DNA from: Solibacillus silvestris_B
GTDB taxonomy: Bacteria; Bacillota; Bacilli; Bacillales_A; Planococcaceae
Length of the DNA: 64,000 nt
Assembly (NCBI RefSeq): GCF_051967575.1
Contig: NZ_JBQCJW010000011.1
Span: 48,873-112,872, forward strand
Reading direction: 5' to 3'
The notes below the pieces were generated by a model, which was given only the letters and a program-made list of their open reading frames with translations, was not told where the DNA came from and did no database searches. A program made the translations under genes and the position numbers. This document shows positions 31,031 through 40,500 of the stretch, in pieces. Every line of letters starts with the position of its first letter. Within the stretch, counting starts at the first letter, position 1.

Positions 31031-32602
31031 ATGAATGAAGAACAATTAGTTGCACCAGAAAAGTATAATATTGTCGATGAATTTGAAAAGCACGGCAATA
31101 AAAGCGAAAAGACAGCATTAATCTTTCAAGAAGAAAACGGACAGCAAAATCGCTATACATATGAAGAGCTGTTGCAGCAGGCAAACCAAGTAGCGAACGC
31201 TTTTTATGCAAAAGGCTTAAAAAAAGGCGATGTTATTTTAATTATGCTGCCTCGTTGTTTAGAAGCGTATGTCTCATATATTGGCGCATTAAAAGCTGGT
31301 TTGGTCATCATTCCAAGCTCTGAGTTGCTAAGGGCGAAAGATATTGATTACCGTTTAATTCATTCCGAGGCAAAAGCGATTATCGTTATGGAACAGTTCG
31401 TGAAGGAATTTGAGCATGTAGAAAGCTTGTCAAATGTGGAATGCTTTATCGTAGGGGATGATAAAGAAGGCTGGATATCGTTAATGCAGCTTGCACAGCA
31501 GCAATCAAATGAATTTGCTTCTGCTGAAACGACAGCAGATGATTTGGCGTTTTTAGCATATACATCCGGCACGACAGGAAATCCAAAAGGTGTCATGCAC
31601 TCACACGGATGGGGCTATGCACATTTACGCACGACAGCCGCTGAGTGGCTCGGAGTCCGTGATGGGGATACGGTCTGGGCAACAGCAGCGCCAGGATGGC
31701 AAAAATGGATTTGGAGTCCGTTTTTAGCTGTATTGGGCAGTGGAGCAACGGCATTTGTATACAAAGGAAAATTTGATGCGAAACAATATTTGCATTTAAT
31801 TGAGCAACAAAAGGTGAATGTTCTGTGCTGTACACCAACCGAATATCGTATGATGGCAAAATTGGACCAATTAAGCTCATTTAATTTAACCTCATTGCAT
31901 AGTGCTGTCTCGGCAGGAGAGCCTTTGAATAGGGAAGTTATCGAAACATTTGAACGCGAGCATAAAATGACTGTCCGTGATGGATATGGCCAAACTGAAA
32001 ATACACTATTGATCGGCACATTATTAAACACGGAATTGCGCTCCGGCTCTATGGGGAAACCGACACCAGGAAATAAAATTGAATTGATTAACGAATACGG
32101 TGAACTGGTTCCGGTGGGGGAAGTCGGTGATATAGCCGTTCATAAATCGACGCCAGCGCTATTTAAAGGCTATTATAAAGACCCGGAACGTACAGCTATT
32201 CAATATCGCGGCGATTGGTATGTAACGGGTGACCGTGCGACAAAAGACAAGGAAGGCTATTTCTGGTTTGAAGGCCGAAATGATGACATCATTATTTCAT
32301 CTGGTTATACAATCGGGCCGTTTGAAGTGGAGGACGCCTTGACGAAGCATCCGGCAGTACAGGAATGTGCGGTCGTTGCAAGTCCTGACGAAATTCGCGG
32401 AAATGTTGTAAAAGCGTTTATTGTACTGAAAGATCAAGCATTGAAAGATAGCCCGACAATTGTTGAAGAGCTGCAGAACCATGTGAAACAGTTAACAGCG
32501 CCATATAAATATCCGCGGATCATTGAGTTTTTGGATGAATTGCCGAAAACCATTTCAGGGAAAATCCGACGTGTCGAATTACGTTTAAAAGAGCGAAAAT
32601 AA
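31031..32602 (+). CDS. AMP-forming acyl-CoA synthetase
   Basis: Activates a short- or medium-chain acid to its CoA thioester via an acyl-adenylate. The 523 residues carry the P-loop-like AYTSGTTGNPKGVMHSH, the DGYGQTEN motif, GDWYVTGDRA and the C-terminal lysine in KTISGKIRR. ATG 31031 follows AAAGGGGAGAG; an upstream in-frame ATG at 30926 lacks a site. Located as B. subtilis ytcI, next to sspA. The exact substrate cannot be read from sequence; acetate, propionate or a branched acid are possible. Confidence 0.9.
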   Translation: MNEEQLVAPEKYNIVDEFEKHGNKSEKTALIFQEENGQQNRYTYEELLQQANQVANAFYAKGLKKGDVILIMLPRCLEAYVSYIGALKAGLVIIPSSELLRAKDIDYRLIHSEAKAIIVMEQFVKEFEHVESLSNVECFIVGDDKEGWISLMQLAQQQSNEFASAETTADDLAFLAYTSGTTGNPKGVMHSHGWGYAHLRTTAAEWLGVRDGDTVWATAAPGWQKWIWSPFLAVLGSGATAFVYKGKFDAKQYLHLIEQQKVNVLCCTPTEYRMMAKLDQLSSFNLTSLHSAVSAGEPLNREVIETFEREHKMTVRDGYGQTENTLLIGTLLNTELRSGSMGKPTPGNKIELINEYGELVPVGEVGDIAVHKSTPALFKGYYKDPERTAIQYRGDWYVTGDRATKDKEGYFWFEGRNDDIIISSGYTIGPFEVEDALTKHPAVQECAVVASPDEIRGNVVKAFIVLKDQALKDSPTIVEELQNHVKQLTAPYKYPRIIEFLDELPKTISGKIRRVELRLKERK

Positions 32603-32635
32603 TTGCTCTCGACAATTATTTCCTGGGTAATGAAA

Positions 32636-32662
32636 AAGGTGGCGAAATTTGCCGCCTTTTTT
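32636..32662 (+). terminator. terminator after acyl-CoA synthetase
   Basis: GGTGGC and GCCGCC stem around GAAATTT, with T-run TTTTTT. Confidence 0.8.
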
Positions 32663-32746
32663 CTTGTAGAGAAAATGGTAGATTTGCATTTTCATTGAAA
32701 CTTTTTGTAAAATAACTTCGTACATAGTAGTAAGGGAGGCATGAAA

Positions 32747-33757
32747 ATGAATACAAAACGAGTTGTAGCATTAATTATCGCTGCAGTATTGCTATTTTTC
32801 TCAATCGGGATTAATACAATTATTACGATTTTTAAAACAGATTTCTTTAGCAGTTTTGGTAGTGTGCTAGAAACAGAGACACTCACATATGAAAATGTCG
32901 TTGAATCAGGGGATTTCACAAATCGTATTGCCCATTTAACGGTAAATGGTGTTATTCAAGATGTTGGCGAACCGAGTATTTGGGAAACAGTTGATTACAA
33001 CCACCAGGCATTTGTAGAGCAGTTAGATGCTGTATTGAAAGATGATACAGTGAAGGCAGTTCTTTTATCGGTGAATACTCCAGGTGGAGGTGTCATTGAA
33101 TCGGAAGAAATTTATCAAAAGCTAGTAGAGATCAAAGAAGAAAAGCAAATACCGATTTATGTATCGATGGGATCAATGGCTGCTTCAGGCGGCTATTATA
33201 TTTCTGCGCCGGCAAGTAAAATTTTCGCACAACGTGAAACAATTACCGGCTCGATCGGTGTCATTATGCAGTCGATTAATTATGGTAAATTAGCTGAAAA
33301 AGTCGGCGTGGAATTTGAGACGATCAAATCCGGAGAACATAAAGATATGTTCGGCGGTGTGCGTCCATCTACAAAAGAAGAGCTTGCAATGCTCCAAGAG
33401 ATGATTGATGAATCGTATGAGCATTTCGTCGATATTATCGAAGCGGGACGCAGTATGTCGGAAGCGGATGTGAAAAAAGTTGCGGATGGCCGTGTATTAG
33501 GCGGCTCCCAAGCTTTAAGTGCAGGCTTAGTTGATGAAATCGGAAATGAAGAAGCGGCATTGAATGCATTGCGCGCGGATTTTGGGTTGGAAGATGCCGA
33601 GTTCTTTGAATATACAATGGATACTTCGGGATGGGGTTCGCTTTTAGGTGTGAAGTTAGGTTCAATGCTGCGTCCATCAGCAGAGTCAGAGCTATTATCC
33701 AAAATTATTTCTTCAACGAATTCACCTCGTATGATGTATTTATACGGTGACTATTAA
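32747..33757 (+). CDS. sppA: signal peptide peptidase SppA (short Gram-positive form)
   Basis: Membrane serine-lysine protease degrading cleaved signal peptides. The 336 residues begin with one N-terminal membrane segment (VALIIAAVLLFFSIGI), then an S49 domain with the catalytic Ser in GSMAASGGYYIS and Lys in ASKIFA, and GSIGV. A single-domain form, as in Bacillus (yteI). ATG 32747 is chosen because AGGGAGG lies seven bases upstream; 32741 is too close. It is followed at 15 bp by an RDD-family gene, as yteI-yteJ in B. subtilis. Confidence 0.94.
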   Translation: MNTKRVVALIIAAVLLFFSIGINTIITIFKTDFFSSFGSVLETETLTYENVVESGDFTNRIAHLTVNGVIQDVGEPSIWETVDYNHQAFVEQLDAVLKDDTVKAVLLSVNTPGGGVIESEEIYQKLVEIKEEKQIPIYVSMGSMAASGGYYISAPASKIFAQRETITGSIGVIMQSINYGKLAEKVGVEFETIKSGEHKDMFGGVRPSTKEELAMLQEMIDESYEHFVDIIEAGRSMSEADVKKVADGRVLGGSQALSAGLVDEIGNEEAALNALRADFGLEDAEFFEYTMDTSGWGSLLGVKLGSMLRPSAESELLSKIISSTNSPRMMYLYGDY

Positions 33758-33772
33758 TTAGGGGGGATCACG

Positions 33773-34258
33773 ATGAGTGACGCAATGGAAGTAGTAAATA
33801 CAACATCTATCGTAGAGTCGCCTTCTATTAAACAAAAAACAGCAGGCTTTTGGATGCGCTTTTGGGCCTTCATATTGGATTCCCTCGTAATTAGTGCGAT
33901 CGTTGGAATTTCTGTAAGGCCGCTATTCGCCTTAATGAATTGGAATACGGCCGGGGATGCATGGTATGCACCATTTACAATTGTATCAGGTTTAATTTTC
34001 TATGCGTATTTTGTGCTGCTGACAAAGTTTTTCAAGCAAACTTTAGGGAAAATGGCTTTCGGCATAAAGGTACAAAAGGATAATGGAGAAGCATTGGACT
34101 GGATGACAGTGCTATTCCGTGAAGGAGTGGGACGCTTTATAAACGGGACACTACTATACTTGCCGTATTTAATCGTCGCATTCGCACCGGATAATAAAAG
34201 CATCGCGGATTACTTTGCGGATACAGTCGTTATCCATGAAAATATTTATACGCAATAG
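33773..34258 (+). CDS. yteJ: RDD-family membrane protein (YteJ-like)
   Basis: A 161-residue membrane protein of the RDD family with about three or four membrane segments (from residue ~28, ~60 and ~125); the family arginine and aspartates are seen in GFWMRFWAFILDSLV and near LGKMAFGIKV. Probably co-transcribed with sppA. In B. subtilis the partner YteJ modulates SppA; the same role here is inferred from order. Confidence 0.87.
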   Translation: MSDAMEVVNTTSIVESPSIKQKTAGFWMRFWAFILDSLVISAIVGISVRPLFALMNWNTAGDAWYAPFTIVSGLIFYAYFVLLTKFFKQTLGKMAFGIKVQKDNGEALDWMTVLFREGVGRFINGTLLYLPYLIVAFAPDNKSIADYFADTVVIHENIYTQ

Positions 34259-34314
34259 GTTTAAGAAACGAGAGAAGGGGAATTATTAACTATCGACACC
34301 TTCTAAGCGAGAGA

Positions 34315-34357
34315 GGAGCTGTTTTTGTAAGTTTTGTCTTACAAAACAGCCCCTTTC
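34315..34357 (+). terminator. terminator of sppA-yteJ
   Basis: Stem AGCTGTTTTTGTAAG with CTTACAAAACAGC(C), followed by CCTTTCTTTT. Confidence 0.78.
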
Positions 34358-34443
34358 TTTTAATTGTATGAATTTGAGTTCAGTTATTTGCAATTGCTAA
34401 ATTGTTTTTAGTATTATAAGGGAATAATAAGGAGGCGTTAAGC

Positions 34444-34950
34444 ATGGTACAAACAACATTTAAAAATGGTCCTGTAACATTAATCGGCAATGAGGTAAAA
34501 GTCGGTGATCAGGCACCTGATTTCAAAGTTTTGGCAAATGATTTATCAGAAGTGACATTAAAAGATTCAGAAGGAAAAATCCGCCTGTTCTCTGTTGTCC
34601 CATCATTGGACACAGGTGTATGTGACCAGCAAACACGTACATTCAATGAAGCTGCCGCTGATTTAGGCGACAATGTGATTATTTATACAGTATCAATGGA
34701 TTTACCATTTGCTCAAAAACGTTGGTGTGGAGCGGCAGGTATCGATAAAGTTGTAACAGTATCAGATCACCGCGACGCATCATTCGGTGAGGCATATGGC
34801 GTACATATTAAAGAATTACGCCTATTAACACGCTCAATTTTCGTAGTGGATGAAGCAGGGAAAGTTGTATATGTGGAATATGTACCAGAAGCAACAGATC
34901 ACCCGAACTACGATGCGGCAATTGAAGCGGTAAAAGCTCTTTCAAAATAA
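34444..34950 (+). CDS. tpx: thiol peroxidase (2-Cys, Tpx type)
   Basis: Peroxiredoxin reducing H2O2 and organic hydroperoxides with thioredoxin. It has 168 residues with the peroxidatic Cys in SLDTGVCDQQTRTFNEAA and the resolving Cys near 95 in KRWCGAAGID. The ATG follows AAGGAGGCGTTAAGC. A TTGCAA (34388), 18-bp spacer, TATTAT (34412) may be its promoter. Same neighbourhood as B. subtilis tpx. Monocistronic, with a terminator. Confidence 0.96.
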   Translation: MVQTTFKNGPVTLIGNEVKVGDQAPDFKVLANDLSEVTLKDSEGKIRLFSVVPSLDTGVCDQQTRTFNEAAADLGDNVIIYTVSMDLPFAQKRWCGAAGIDKVVTVSDHRDASFGEAYGVHIKELRLLTRSIFVVDEAGKVVYVEYVPEATDHPNYDAAIEAVKALSK

Positions 34951-34997
34951 TTTTGTTTTAAACGATTTTAATGTAAAGTAAATAGAAGTATGATGTA

Positions 34998-35030
34998 CAC
35001 CCACTCAATTGCTTTTGAGTGGGTTGTTCA
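34998..35030 (+). terminator. terminator of tpx
   Basis: ACCCACTCAA and TTGAGTGGGT stem, then TGTTC. Confidence 0.8.
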
Positions 35031-35061
35031 TTTATGAAGTGTATGAAGGAGTTTTAATTAA

Positions 35062-36003
35062 ATGGAAAAGTTTGAGCAAATTTTTAAATATGTGAATGAT
35101 TATGCGGAAAAGCTCGTAGCAGAGCAGGGGCAGGAATATTTGGATGCGCTTTTGCAAACGCTCGAAGATATATTGGACGGAAAATATGACTGGCAAGTAG
35201 AGGACGCAAAAAAGGAAGATATGCGTAAAGCAATCCAAATCGCCATTTTAAAAGGCATGCGTAAAAGCGCACAGCCCAACCATCAGATGACGCCAGATAC
35301 ACTTGGTTTGATCGTCAGTCATTTTGTGGAGCAATGCTTTGAACAGGAGTTGGAGGAGCGCGCGATATCGGTAGTCGACCCGGCGCTGGGGACAGGAAAT
35401 TTATTGTTTACAGTGATGAATGCATTGGACGGAAAAGTCCAGGCGACAGGGGTTGAAGTCGATGATATATTAATTCGATTAGCCGCAGCTACCGGGGATT
35501 TAATCGAGCAGCCGGTCACATTATTCCGCCAAGACGCACTTGCCAACCTATTGGTGGATCCAGTAGATGCAGTCGTATGTGACCTGCCTGTAGGCTATTA
35601 TCCGAATGAAGAAATCGCGCTTGACTATGAATTATGCGCAACAGAAGGGATGAGCTATGCCCACCATTTATTTATTGAGCAATCTTTAAATTATACAAAG
35701 GATGGCGGGTTTGCATTTTTCCTAGTACCGGCAAATTTATTCGAGTCGGATCAAGCAAAACAGCTCCATAAGTATATTAAAGGACATGCATGGATTCAAG
35801 CAGTCATCCAGCTTCCCGAAAACTTATTCTCCTCAAAAGCCCATGAGAAAAGCATTTTAATTTTGCAAAAACAGAGCCAACAGCTTAAAGCGCCCCGCGA
35901 AGTATTATTGGCGAAAGTCCCGAATATGTCGAACCGCGAAGCTTTAGCGTTGTTTTTTGAAAAGGTTCGACTATGGAAAGAAAGCAACGACCAAAAACGA
36001 TGA
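35062..36003 (+). CDS. ytxK: class I SAM-dependent methyltransferase, YtxK-like
   Basis: A 313-residue protein with the N-6 adenine methyltransferase-like fold: SAM motif I DPALGTGNLLFTVM near 105 and a DLPVGYYP segment standing for the NPPY-type catalytic motif. The family resembles the M subunit of type I modification systems but has no restriction partner here. The substrate is unknown. The start follows AAGGAGTTTTAATTAA. Confidence 0.85.
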   Translation: MEKFEQIFKYVNDYAEKLVAEQGQEYLDALLQTLEDILDGKYDWQVEDAKKEDMRKAIQIAILKGMRKSAQPNHQMTPDTLGLIVSHFVEQCFEQELEERAISVVDPALGTGNLLFTVMNALDGKVQATGVEVDDILIRLAAATGDLIEQPVTLFRQDALANLLVDPVDAVVCDLPVGYYPNEEIALDYELCATEGMSYAHHLFIEQSLNYTKDGGFAFFLVPANLFESDQAKQLHKYIKGHAWIQAVIQLPENLFSSKAHEKSILILQKQSQQLKAPREVLLAKVPNMSNREALALFFEKVRLWKESNDQKR

Positions 36004-36005
36004 CG

Positions 36006-36046
36006 AAAAAACGCCATTCACTCAAGCAGAGGGTGATGGCGTTTTA
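36006..36046. terminator. bidirectional terminator between ytxK and usp gene
   Basis: AAAACGCCAT and ATGGCGTTTT form the outer stem, extended by TCAC/GTGA; A and T runs flank it between convergent genes. Confidence 0.82.
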
Positions 36047-36066
36047 TAATTACTTACTTATTAAAA

Positions 36067-36513
36067 TCATTCAGGAGTACGGATTACCAATACGTCACAT
36101 TTAGCTGAACGTACGATTGCTTCCGATACAGAACCGATTAAGAAACGTTCAACAGCATTTAAACCAGTTGCGCCACAGATGATTAAATCTGCTTCAACTA
36201 CATTTGAAAGTTCTTTTGTAATAATATTTTTAGGAGAACCGTATTCGATGATTAAGTTTACGTTTTCAATACCTTCTTCTTCAGCTTGCTTTTTATAGCC
36301 GTTTAATAATTCCTCGGAATGCTGTTGAGCACGCTCAGCAATTGAACGGTCATAAGCTTCAATAGCAGCAAAAGAGCGCGTATCGATAACGTTTACAAGA
36401 TTGATTGTCGCACCTACATTGCGTTTTGCCACATCGATTGATTTACGGAATGCATACTCAGCTTCTTTAGAACCGTCTACTGCTACTACAATGCTTTTAT
36501 AATGATTTGCCAT
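36067..36513 (-). CDS. universal stress protein (UspA family)
   Basis: A 148-residue cytoplasmic protein with the ATP-binding UspA pattern GATGLNAVERFLIGSVSEAIV and N-terminal IVVAVDGSKEA. Its action under stress is unknown. The second ATG is chosen because AGGAGGT lies eight bases upstream; the first ATG is only two bases from it. An extended -10 (TG then TATAAT on the minus strand, 36545-36553) may be its promoter. Confidence 0.9.
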   Translation of the reverse strand: MANHYKSIVVAVDGSKEAEYAFRKSIDVAKRNVGATINLVNVIDTRSFAAIEAYDRSIAERAQQHSEELLNGYKKQAEEEGIENVNLIIEYGSPKNIITKELSNVVEADLIICGATGLNAVERFLIGSVSEAIVRSAKCDVLVIRTPE

Positions 36514-36849
36514 TTCCATTACCTCCTAATTTTTCTATGACTTCATTATAACAAATGTTTTTCGAATGGAAATACCTAACGAGAAAAAATGTAAAAAAAT
36601 ATAAAGTTTCCCATCGATTAGTCATAGTATTTTGTGAAAAAAGTGAATAATTTGTTCAATTATTATTATAAAATATTTTTCCGAATATGGAAGAGTTGTT
36701 TTTTACAGTTTTAGGACAAAATTTAAAGTTCGCCATTCCGAATATATTTTATATTTAAAATTATCTACTATTTTGTGAATAAAGTTGGTAGAATGGATTT
36801 GAATTATGTTAAGCATATTTCCAAGCAATTGTTAAAGGGAGGAATTACG
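36514..36849. other. AT-rich divergent intergenic region
   Basis: 336 bp between the divergent usp and ald genes. Apart from the extended -10 at 36545-36553 on the minus strand and the ald ribosome binding site, I see no gene, hairpin or clear operator. Confidence 0.6.
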
Positions 36850-37983
36850 TTGAAAATTGGGGTACCGAAAGAAATAAAAAATAATGAAAATCGAGTTGCG
36901 ATGACGCCAGCAGGGGTACTGTCGTTAATCGCGAATGGTCATGAAGTGTATATCGAATCAGGAGCGGGACTAGGATCTGCATTCACGGATAATGACTACA
37001 TTTTAGCGGGGGCGCATATTGTCGATACAGCAGCTGAAGCATGGGCTGCGGAGATGGTTTTAAAAGTGAAAGAGCCGATTGAAAGTGAATATAATTATTT
37101 CCGTGATGGGCTAATATTATTTACTTACTTGCATTTGGCACCAGAGCCGGAGCTGACGAAAGCATTACTTGAAAATCGAGTGATCGGCATTGCCTATGAA
37201 ACAGTGCAATTACCAAATGGATCACTGCCATTATTAACACCGATGAGTGAAGTTGCGGGTAAAATGGCTACACAAATCGGGGCACATTATTTGGAAAAAC
37301 TGCCAGGGGGCAAAGGAATTTTACTCGGTGGGGTTTCAGGAGTTCCTCGCAGTAAAGTAACAGTAATTGGAGGCGGAATAGCGGGTACAAATGCCGCGAA
37401 AGTAGCAGTCGGTATGGGTGCAGATGTAACAATCATCGACTTAAGCCCTGAACGTTTGCGTCAATTGGATGATCTATTTGGCCGTGATGTCCAAACGTTA
37501 ATTTCAAATCCGTATAATATTGCTGATGCAGTTCGCACAGCAGATTTAGTGATTGGCTCTGTGCTGATCCCAGGAGCGAAGGCACCAAAATTAGTGACGG
37601 AAGAAATGATCCAGTCGATGGCACCAGGCTCAGTAGTAGTTGATATTGCAATCGACCAAGGCGGGTGTTTTGCGACATCTGAAAAGGTGACAACACATGA
37701 TAATCCTACATTCGTAAAGCATGGGGTTGTGCACTATACGGTAGCGAATATGCCTGGAGCGGTACCTCGCACTTCGACAATTGCGTTAACGAATAATACG
37801 GTTCCTTATGCATTGCAAATCGCCAATAAAGGCTTTTTGCGTGCATGCTTAGATAATCCCGCTTTAAAACGCGGGGTGAACACAGTGGACGGAAAAATTG
37901 TATACCGCGCTGTAGCAGATGCACAAGAATTATTATATGCAGAAGTTGATGATGTACTAGGTGCATTAACAGGATTGAACTGA
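36850..37983 (+). CDS. ald: alanine dehydrogenase
   Basis: NAD-dependent interconversion of L-alanine and pyruvate with ammonia; in Bacillus it feeds alanine carbon during sporulation. The 377 residues begin KIGVPKEIKNNENRVAMTP, with the Rossmann GGGIAGTNAAKVAVGMGA near 175 and the late SMAPGSVVVDIAIDQGGC. TTG 36850 is preferred over an in-frame ATG at 36775 because GGGAGGAATTACG precedes it and family members start with MKIG. Confidence 0.96.
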   Translation: MKIGVPKEIKNNENRVAMTPAGVLSLIANGHEVYIESGAGLGSAFTDNDYILAGAHIVDTAAEAWAAEMVLKVKEPIESEYNYFRDGLILFTYLHLAPEPELTKALLENRVIGIAYETVQLPNGSLPLLTPMSEVAGKMATQIGAHYLEKLPGGKGILLGGVSGVPRSKVTVIGGGIAGTNAAKVAVGMGADVTIIDLSPERLRQLDDLFGRDVQTLISNPYNIADAVRTADLVIGSVLIPGAKAPKLVTEEMIQSMAPGSVVVDIAIDQGGCFATSEKVTTHDNPTFVKHGVVHYTVANMPGAVPRTSTIALTNNTVPYALQIANKGFLRACLDNPALKRGVNTVDGKIVYRAVADAQELLYAEVDDVLGALTGLN

Positions 37984-37995
37984 TATATTTCACAT

Positions 37996-38041
37996 TGAAA
38001 ATCCATTATGTTTGCCGTGAAGCAAACATAATGGATTTTTT
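37996..38041 (+). terminator. terminator of ald
   Basis: AAAATCCATTATGTTTGC pairs perfectly with GCAAACATAATGGATTTT around CGTGAA, followed by T residues. Confidence 0.9.
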
Positions 38042-38217
38042 ACAGTTAAGCTTTTGTGCAAATTGATATCTTCTTAAACTTTGTTTACCATTAAGTAGCC
38101 TCATTGACTATGATCTCCTTGGGTAGAGTGAATGATTGAGTTAAACTTGGTTAAGTACCTCAATCTCAACATAGTCACTCGGGCATTTTTGTTTTTAAAA
38201 ATACTATTTCACACGCC

Positions 38218-38290
38218 AGGAAATTATAGATTTTGGCATGGTGGGTAGCTTTGCAAGAAAGTGTTGTCCTCGTCCCGGCAAACTGTGCCA
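38218..38290 (+). repeat. dispersed ~74-bp intergenic repeat, copy B
   Basis: Partner of 24154-24227. It lies in the 410-bp gap 38041-38450, which has no credible gene. It also contains an inverted pair TGACTATG (near 38105) and CATAGTCA (near 38171), and a second block (about 38330-38395) loosely like 24640-24700. Confidence 0.7.
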
Positions 38291-38450
38291 CCTCTGCAAT
38301 ATTAGGTCTATCCGTGCAAAAGTGATTTTATATTTACTTTTGCGCCGGGGTCTCCAATGTCTGAGGCCACTCGATGCGAGTCATTTGGGTCAAACAACAA
38401 GTATGCGGTATTTAGGACCCATCGGAGTTGAACGAGGGCTTTAGCGCTTA

Positions 38451-39086
38451 TTATTGTACTGCGATTAATTCGGTTGTTATATTGCCTTCAAAATCTGTAA
38501 TCCGAATAATGCCGTATTCTTTTGCTAAATAAAGCTTTGAGCCGTTCGGATAATTTAAAATTACTACATTTTGGAATGTCCCGGCTTTTGTCTTAACGGT
38601 TGCGGATGTACTTTCCACAAAGATTTGAGTTGTTGCATTTGAGCCATCATAGTGATAATCCGTATCGGTGATCATTGTTTTTTCTTTCATCGGATAGCTT
38701 AATGAGAAGAAAAATATGTCCGAATAGGCGACACCGAGTGAAAGCTGCTGTTGATTTTCTATATACGTATAGCCTATATAATCATCTTCCAATAATTCGA
38801 TCGAGTTGTTTAATGCCGTATTTTTGGCAGCGATATAAGTTTTTTTCCGGGCATCTTCAAAGGAAGGTTCGTACGTATAGCTTCGATTCGCTTTCGGCAT
38901 TAAGCCGCCCGATATGACGGGTCCATCTTTTATATTGGTTTCGCTTTTCGGTGCATCATGCAAAAAGCCCTCATTTTGTGATAGCGCAAATTGACTCGTT
39001 TCGGCTTTAGTATTCCATTCTATTTGACTAATTGGCAATAAAGTTAGCACGATTACAAGCAGCGTAATAAATGACCATTTTTTCAT
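38451..39086 (-). CDS. secreted protein of unknown function (211 aa)
   Basis: Not recognised. It has a signal peptide (KKWSFITLLVIVLTLLPIS) with a probable signal-peptidase I site near residue 28, then a soluble beta-rich extracellular domain with YTYEPSFEDARKKTY, and VKTKAGTFQNVVILNYPNGS near the end, a segment of the kind seen in secreted beta-sandwich proteins. There is no lipobox, sortase motif or catalytic signature. Standalone, between two repeat-bearing intergenic regions. Confidence 0.72.
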   Translation of the reverse strand: MKKWSFITLLVIVLTLLPISQIEWNTKAETSQFALSQNEGFLHDAPKSETNIKDGPVISGGLMPKANRSYTYEPSFEDARKKTYIAAKNTALNNSIELLEDDYIGYTYIENQQQLSLGVAYSDIFFFSLSYPMKEKTMITDTDYHYDGSNATTQIFVESTSATVKTKAGTFQNVVILNYPNGSKLYLAKEYGIIRITDFEGNITTELIAVQ

Positions 39087-39198
39087 AATGCACCACTTCC
39101 TTTCGATTTTAAATAATAGTAATCTATTCCTCTTTTTTACCTATGAAAAACAAGTTAAATATTGTAAAATACAATATTTTAATAAAAAACAACAAAAA

Positions 39199-39238
39199 AG
39201 CGAGCATTCCTTAATGGCTTCATTAAGGAGTACTCGCC
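39199..39238 (-). terminator. terminator of the M24 peptidase gene
   Basis: On the minus strand GCGAGTACTCCTTAATG and CATTAAGGAATGCTCGC form a stem followed by TTTTTTG. Confidence 0.85.
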
Positions 39239-39293
39239 TAGTGTATGCATTATTTCTAGTATCTATACAAATATAAAATTAAATTTACTATGA

Positions 39294-40382
39294 TTATAAA
39301 ATAACCAATTCTTTCGTGAACTTTGTCAACACTTCCACACCGTCATTCGTTACGACAACATCATCTTCAATACGTACGCCAGCTACATCTGTTTTATATA
39401 CGCCAGGCTCGATTGTAAATACAGTTCCTTCATTCAGGGCAAATTCATTTGCCCCGTTAATTGACGGGAATTCATGAACGGAAATGCCAAGACCATGACC
39501 TAAGCGATGTGTGAAATATTGTCCATAGCCTGCATCTGTAATGACATCACGTGCAATTTTATCTAAATCCATCGCACGAACACCTGGTTTAACGGCTTCA
39601 ATCGCAGCTTCGTTAGCACGGCGAACAGTGTTGTATATTTCGACTTGTTCCTCTGTTGGCTGACCGAATGCGACAGTGCGTGTAATATCAGAACAATAGC
39701 CTTCGTAAATGACGCCAAGGTCGAATAATATAAAGTCACCTTTTCGGATTTTGCGATCTCCCGGTGTACCATGCGGGGAAGCGGCTTTTTCGCCAGCCAA
39801 TACCATCGTATCAAAGCTCATTGCATAGCCCTTTGCTTTAATGGCTGATTCGATTGTATTCAATATTTCCATTTCTGTTTTTCCTTCAGCTATTGCATCA
39901 CAGCCTACTTCAATCGCGAAGTCTGCCAATTGTGCAGCTTTGCGCAATTTCGAAAGCTCTTCTTCATCTTTGCAAATACGGAGCGCATTTACCTTTTCGT
40001 CAATATTGGCAAATTTCAATGTTGAAAAACGCTCTTGAATCGCTTCTAAACGCTCGACCGTTAAATGGGATTTTTCGATGGCCAATGTATTGAAAGCAAC
40101 GTTGCGCGCTGCTACAGTTTTTGCCACAACATCCCATGCGTTTTCTGTATCCTCATGCCCAATAACATCGAATGACCATCCAGCTGCTACGGCATCCGGG
40201 ATTTCCATTTTCGGGCAAATTAAAAAAGGATCTGCATCTTTGAATACCATCACGCCTAGTAAGCGTTCATGAGGTTCGCTTCTAAATCCCGAAAAGTAGA
40301 ACACATTATCAGGTGTTGTAATAAAAGCGGCATCCCATTCATTTTCAATTAAATCATTTTGTAATTGTTTAAGCTTTGACAT
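39294..40382 (-). CDS. M24-family Xaa-Pro dipeptidase/aminopeptidase
   Basis: Dinuclear metallopeptidase cleaving N-terminal residues before proline. The 362 residues consist of an N-terminal creatinase-like domain and a C-terminal pita-bread domain with metal ligands in FDLGVIYEGYCSDITRT (two Asp), GHGLGISVHEFP (His), FTIEPGVY (Glu) and GVRIEDDVVVT (Glu). The ATG at 40380-40382 follows AAAGGAGTC; an upstream ATG in frame has no site. PepP versus PepQ cannot be decided. Confidence 0.93.
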   Translation of the reverse strand: MSKLKQLQNDLIENEWDAAFITTPDNVFYFSGFRSEPHERLLGVMVFKDADPFLICPKMEIPDAVAAGWSFDVIGHEDTENAWDVVAKTVAARNVAFNTLAIEKSHLTVERLEAIQERFSTLKFANIDEKVNALRICKDEEELSKLRKAAQLADFAIEVGCDAIAEGKTEMEILNTIESAIKAKGYAMSFDTMVLAGEKAASPHGTPGDRKIRKGDFILFDLGVIYEGYCSDITRTVAFGQPTEEQVEIYNTVRRANEAAIEAVKPGVRAMDLDKIARDVITDAGYGQYFTHRLGHGLGISVHEFPSINGANEFALNEGTVFTIEPGVYKTDVAGVRIEDDVVVTNDGVEVLTKFTKELVIL

Positions 40383-40500
40383 TATAAAAGACTCCTTTGT
40401 TGTCATCTAAATGAATTCACGATATAAGCATATCAAAAAAAGGAGAATTGTGCATACATATCGAATACGACAAAGAATGTTATTTTAGGAGGTATATTTT

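Noticed and set aside
35062..36003. Restriction-modification methyltransferase
   Set aside because: It resembles HsdM in fold, but it is a conserved stand-alone YtxK-type gene with no specificity or nuclease subunit nearby.
38238..38444. 68-codon ORF in the ald to 38451 gap
   Set aside because: It lies across a repeat that is non-coding at 24154, has no ribosome binding site, and copy A shares its frame only briefly.
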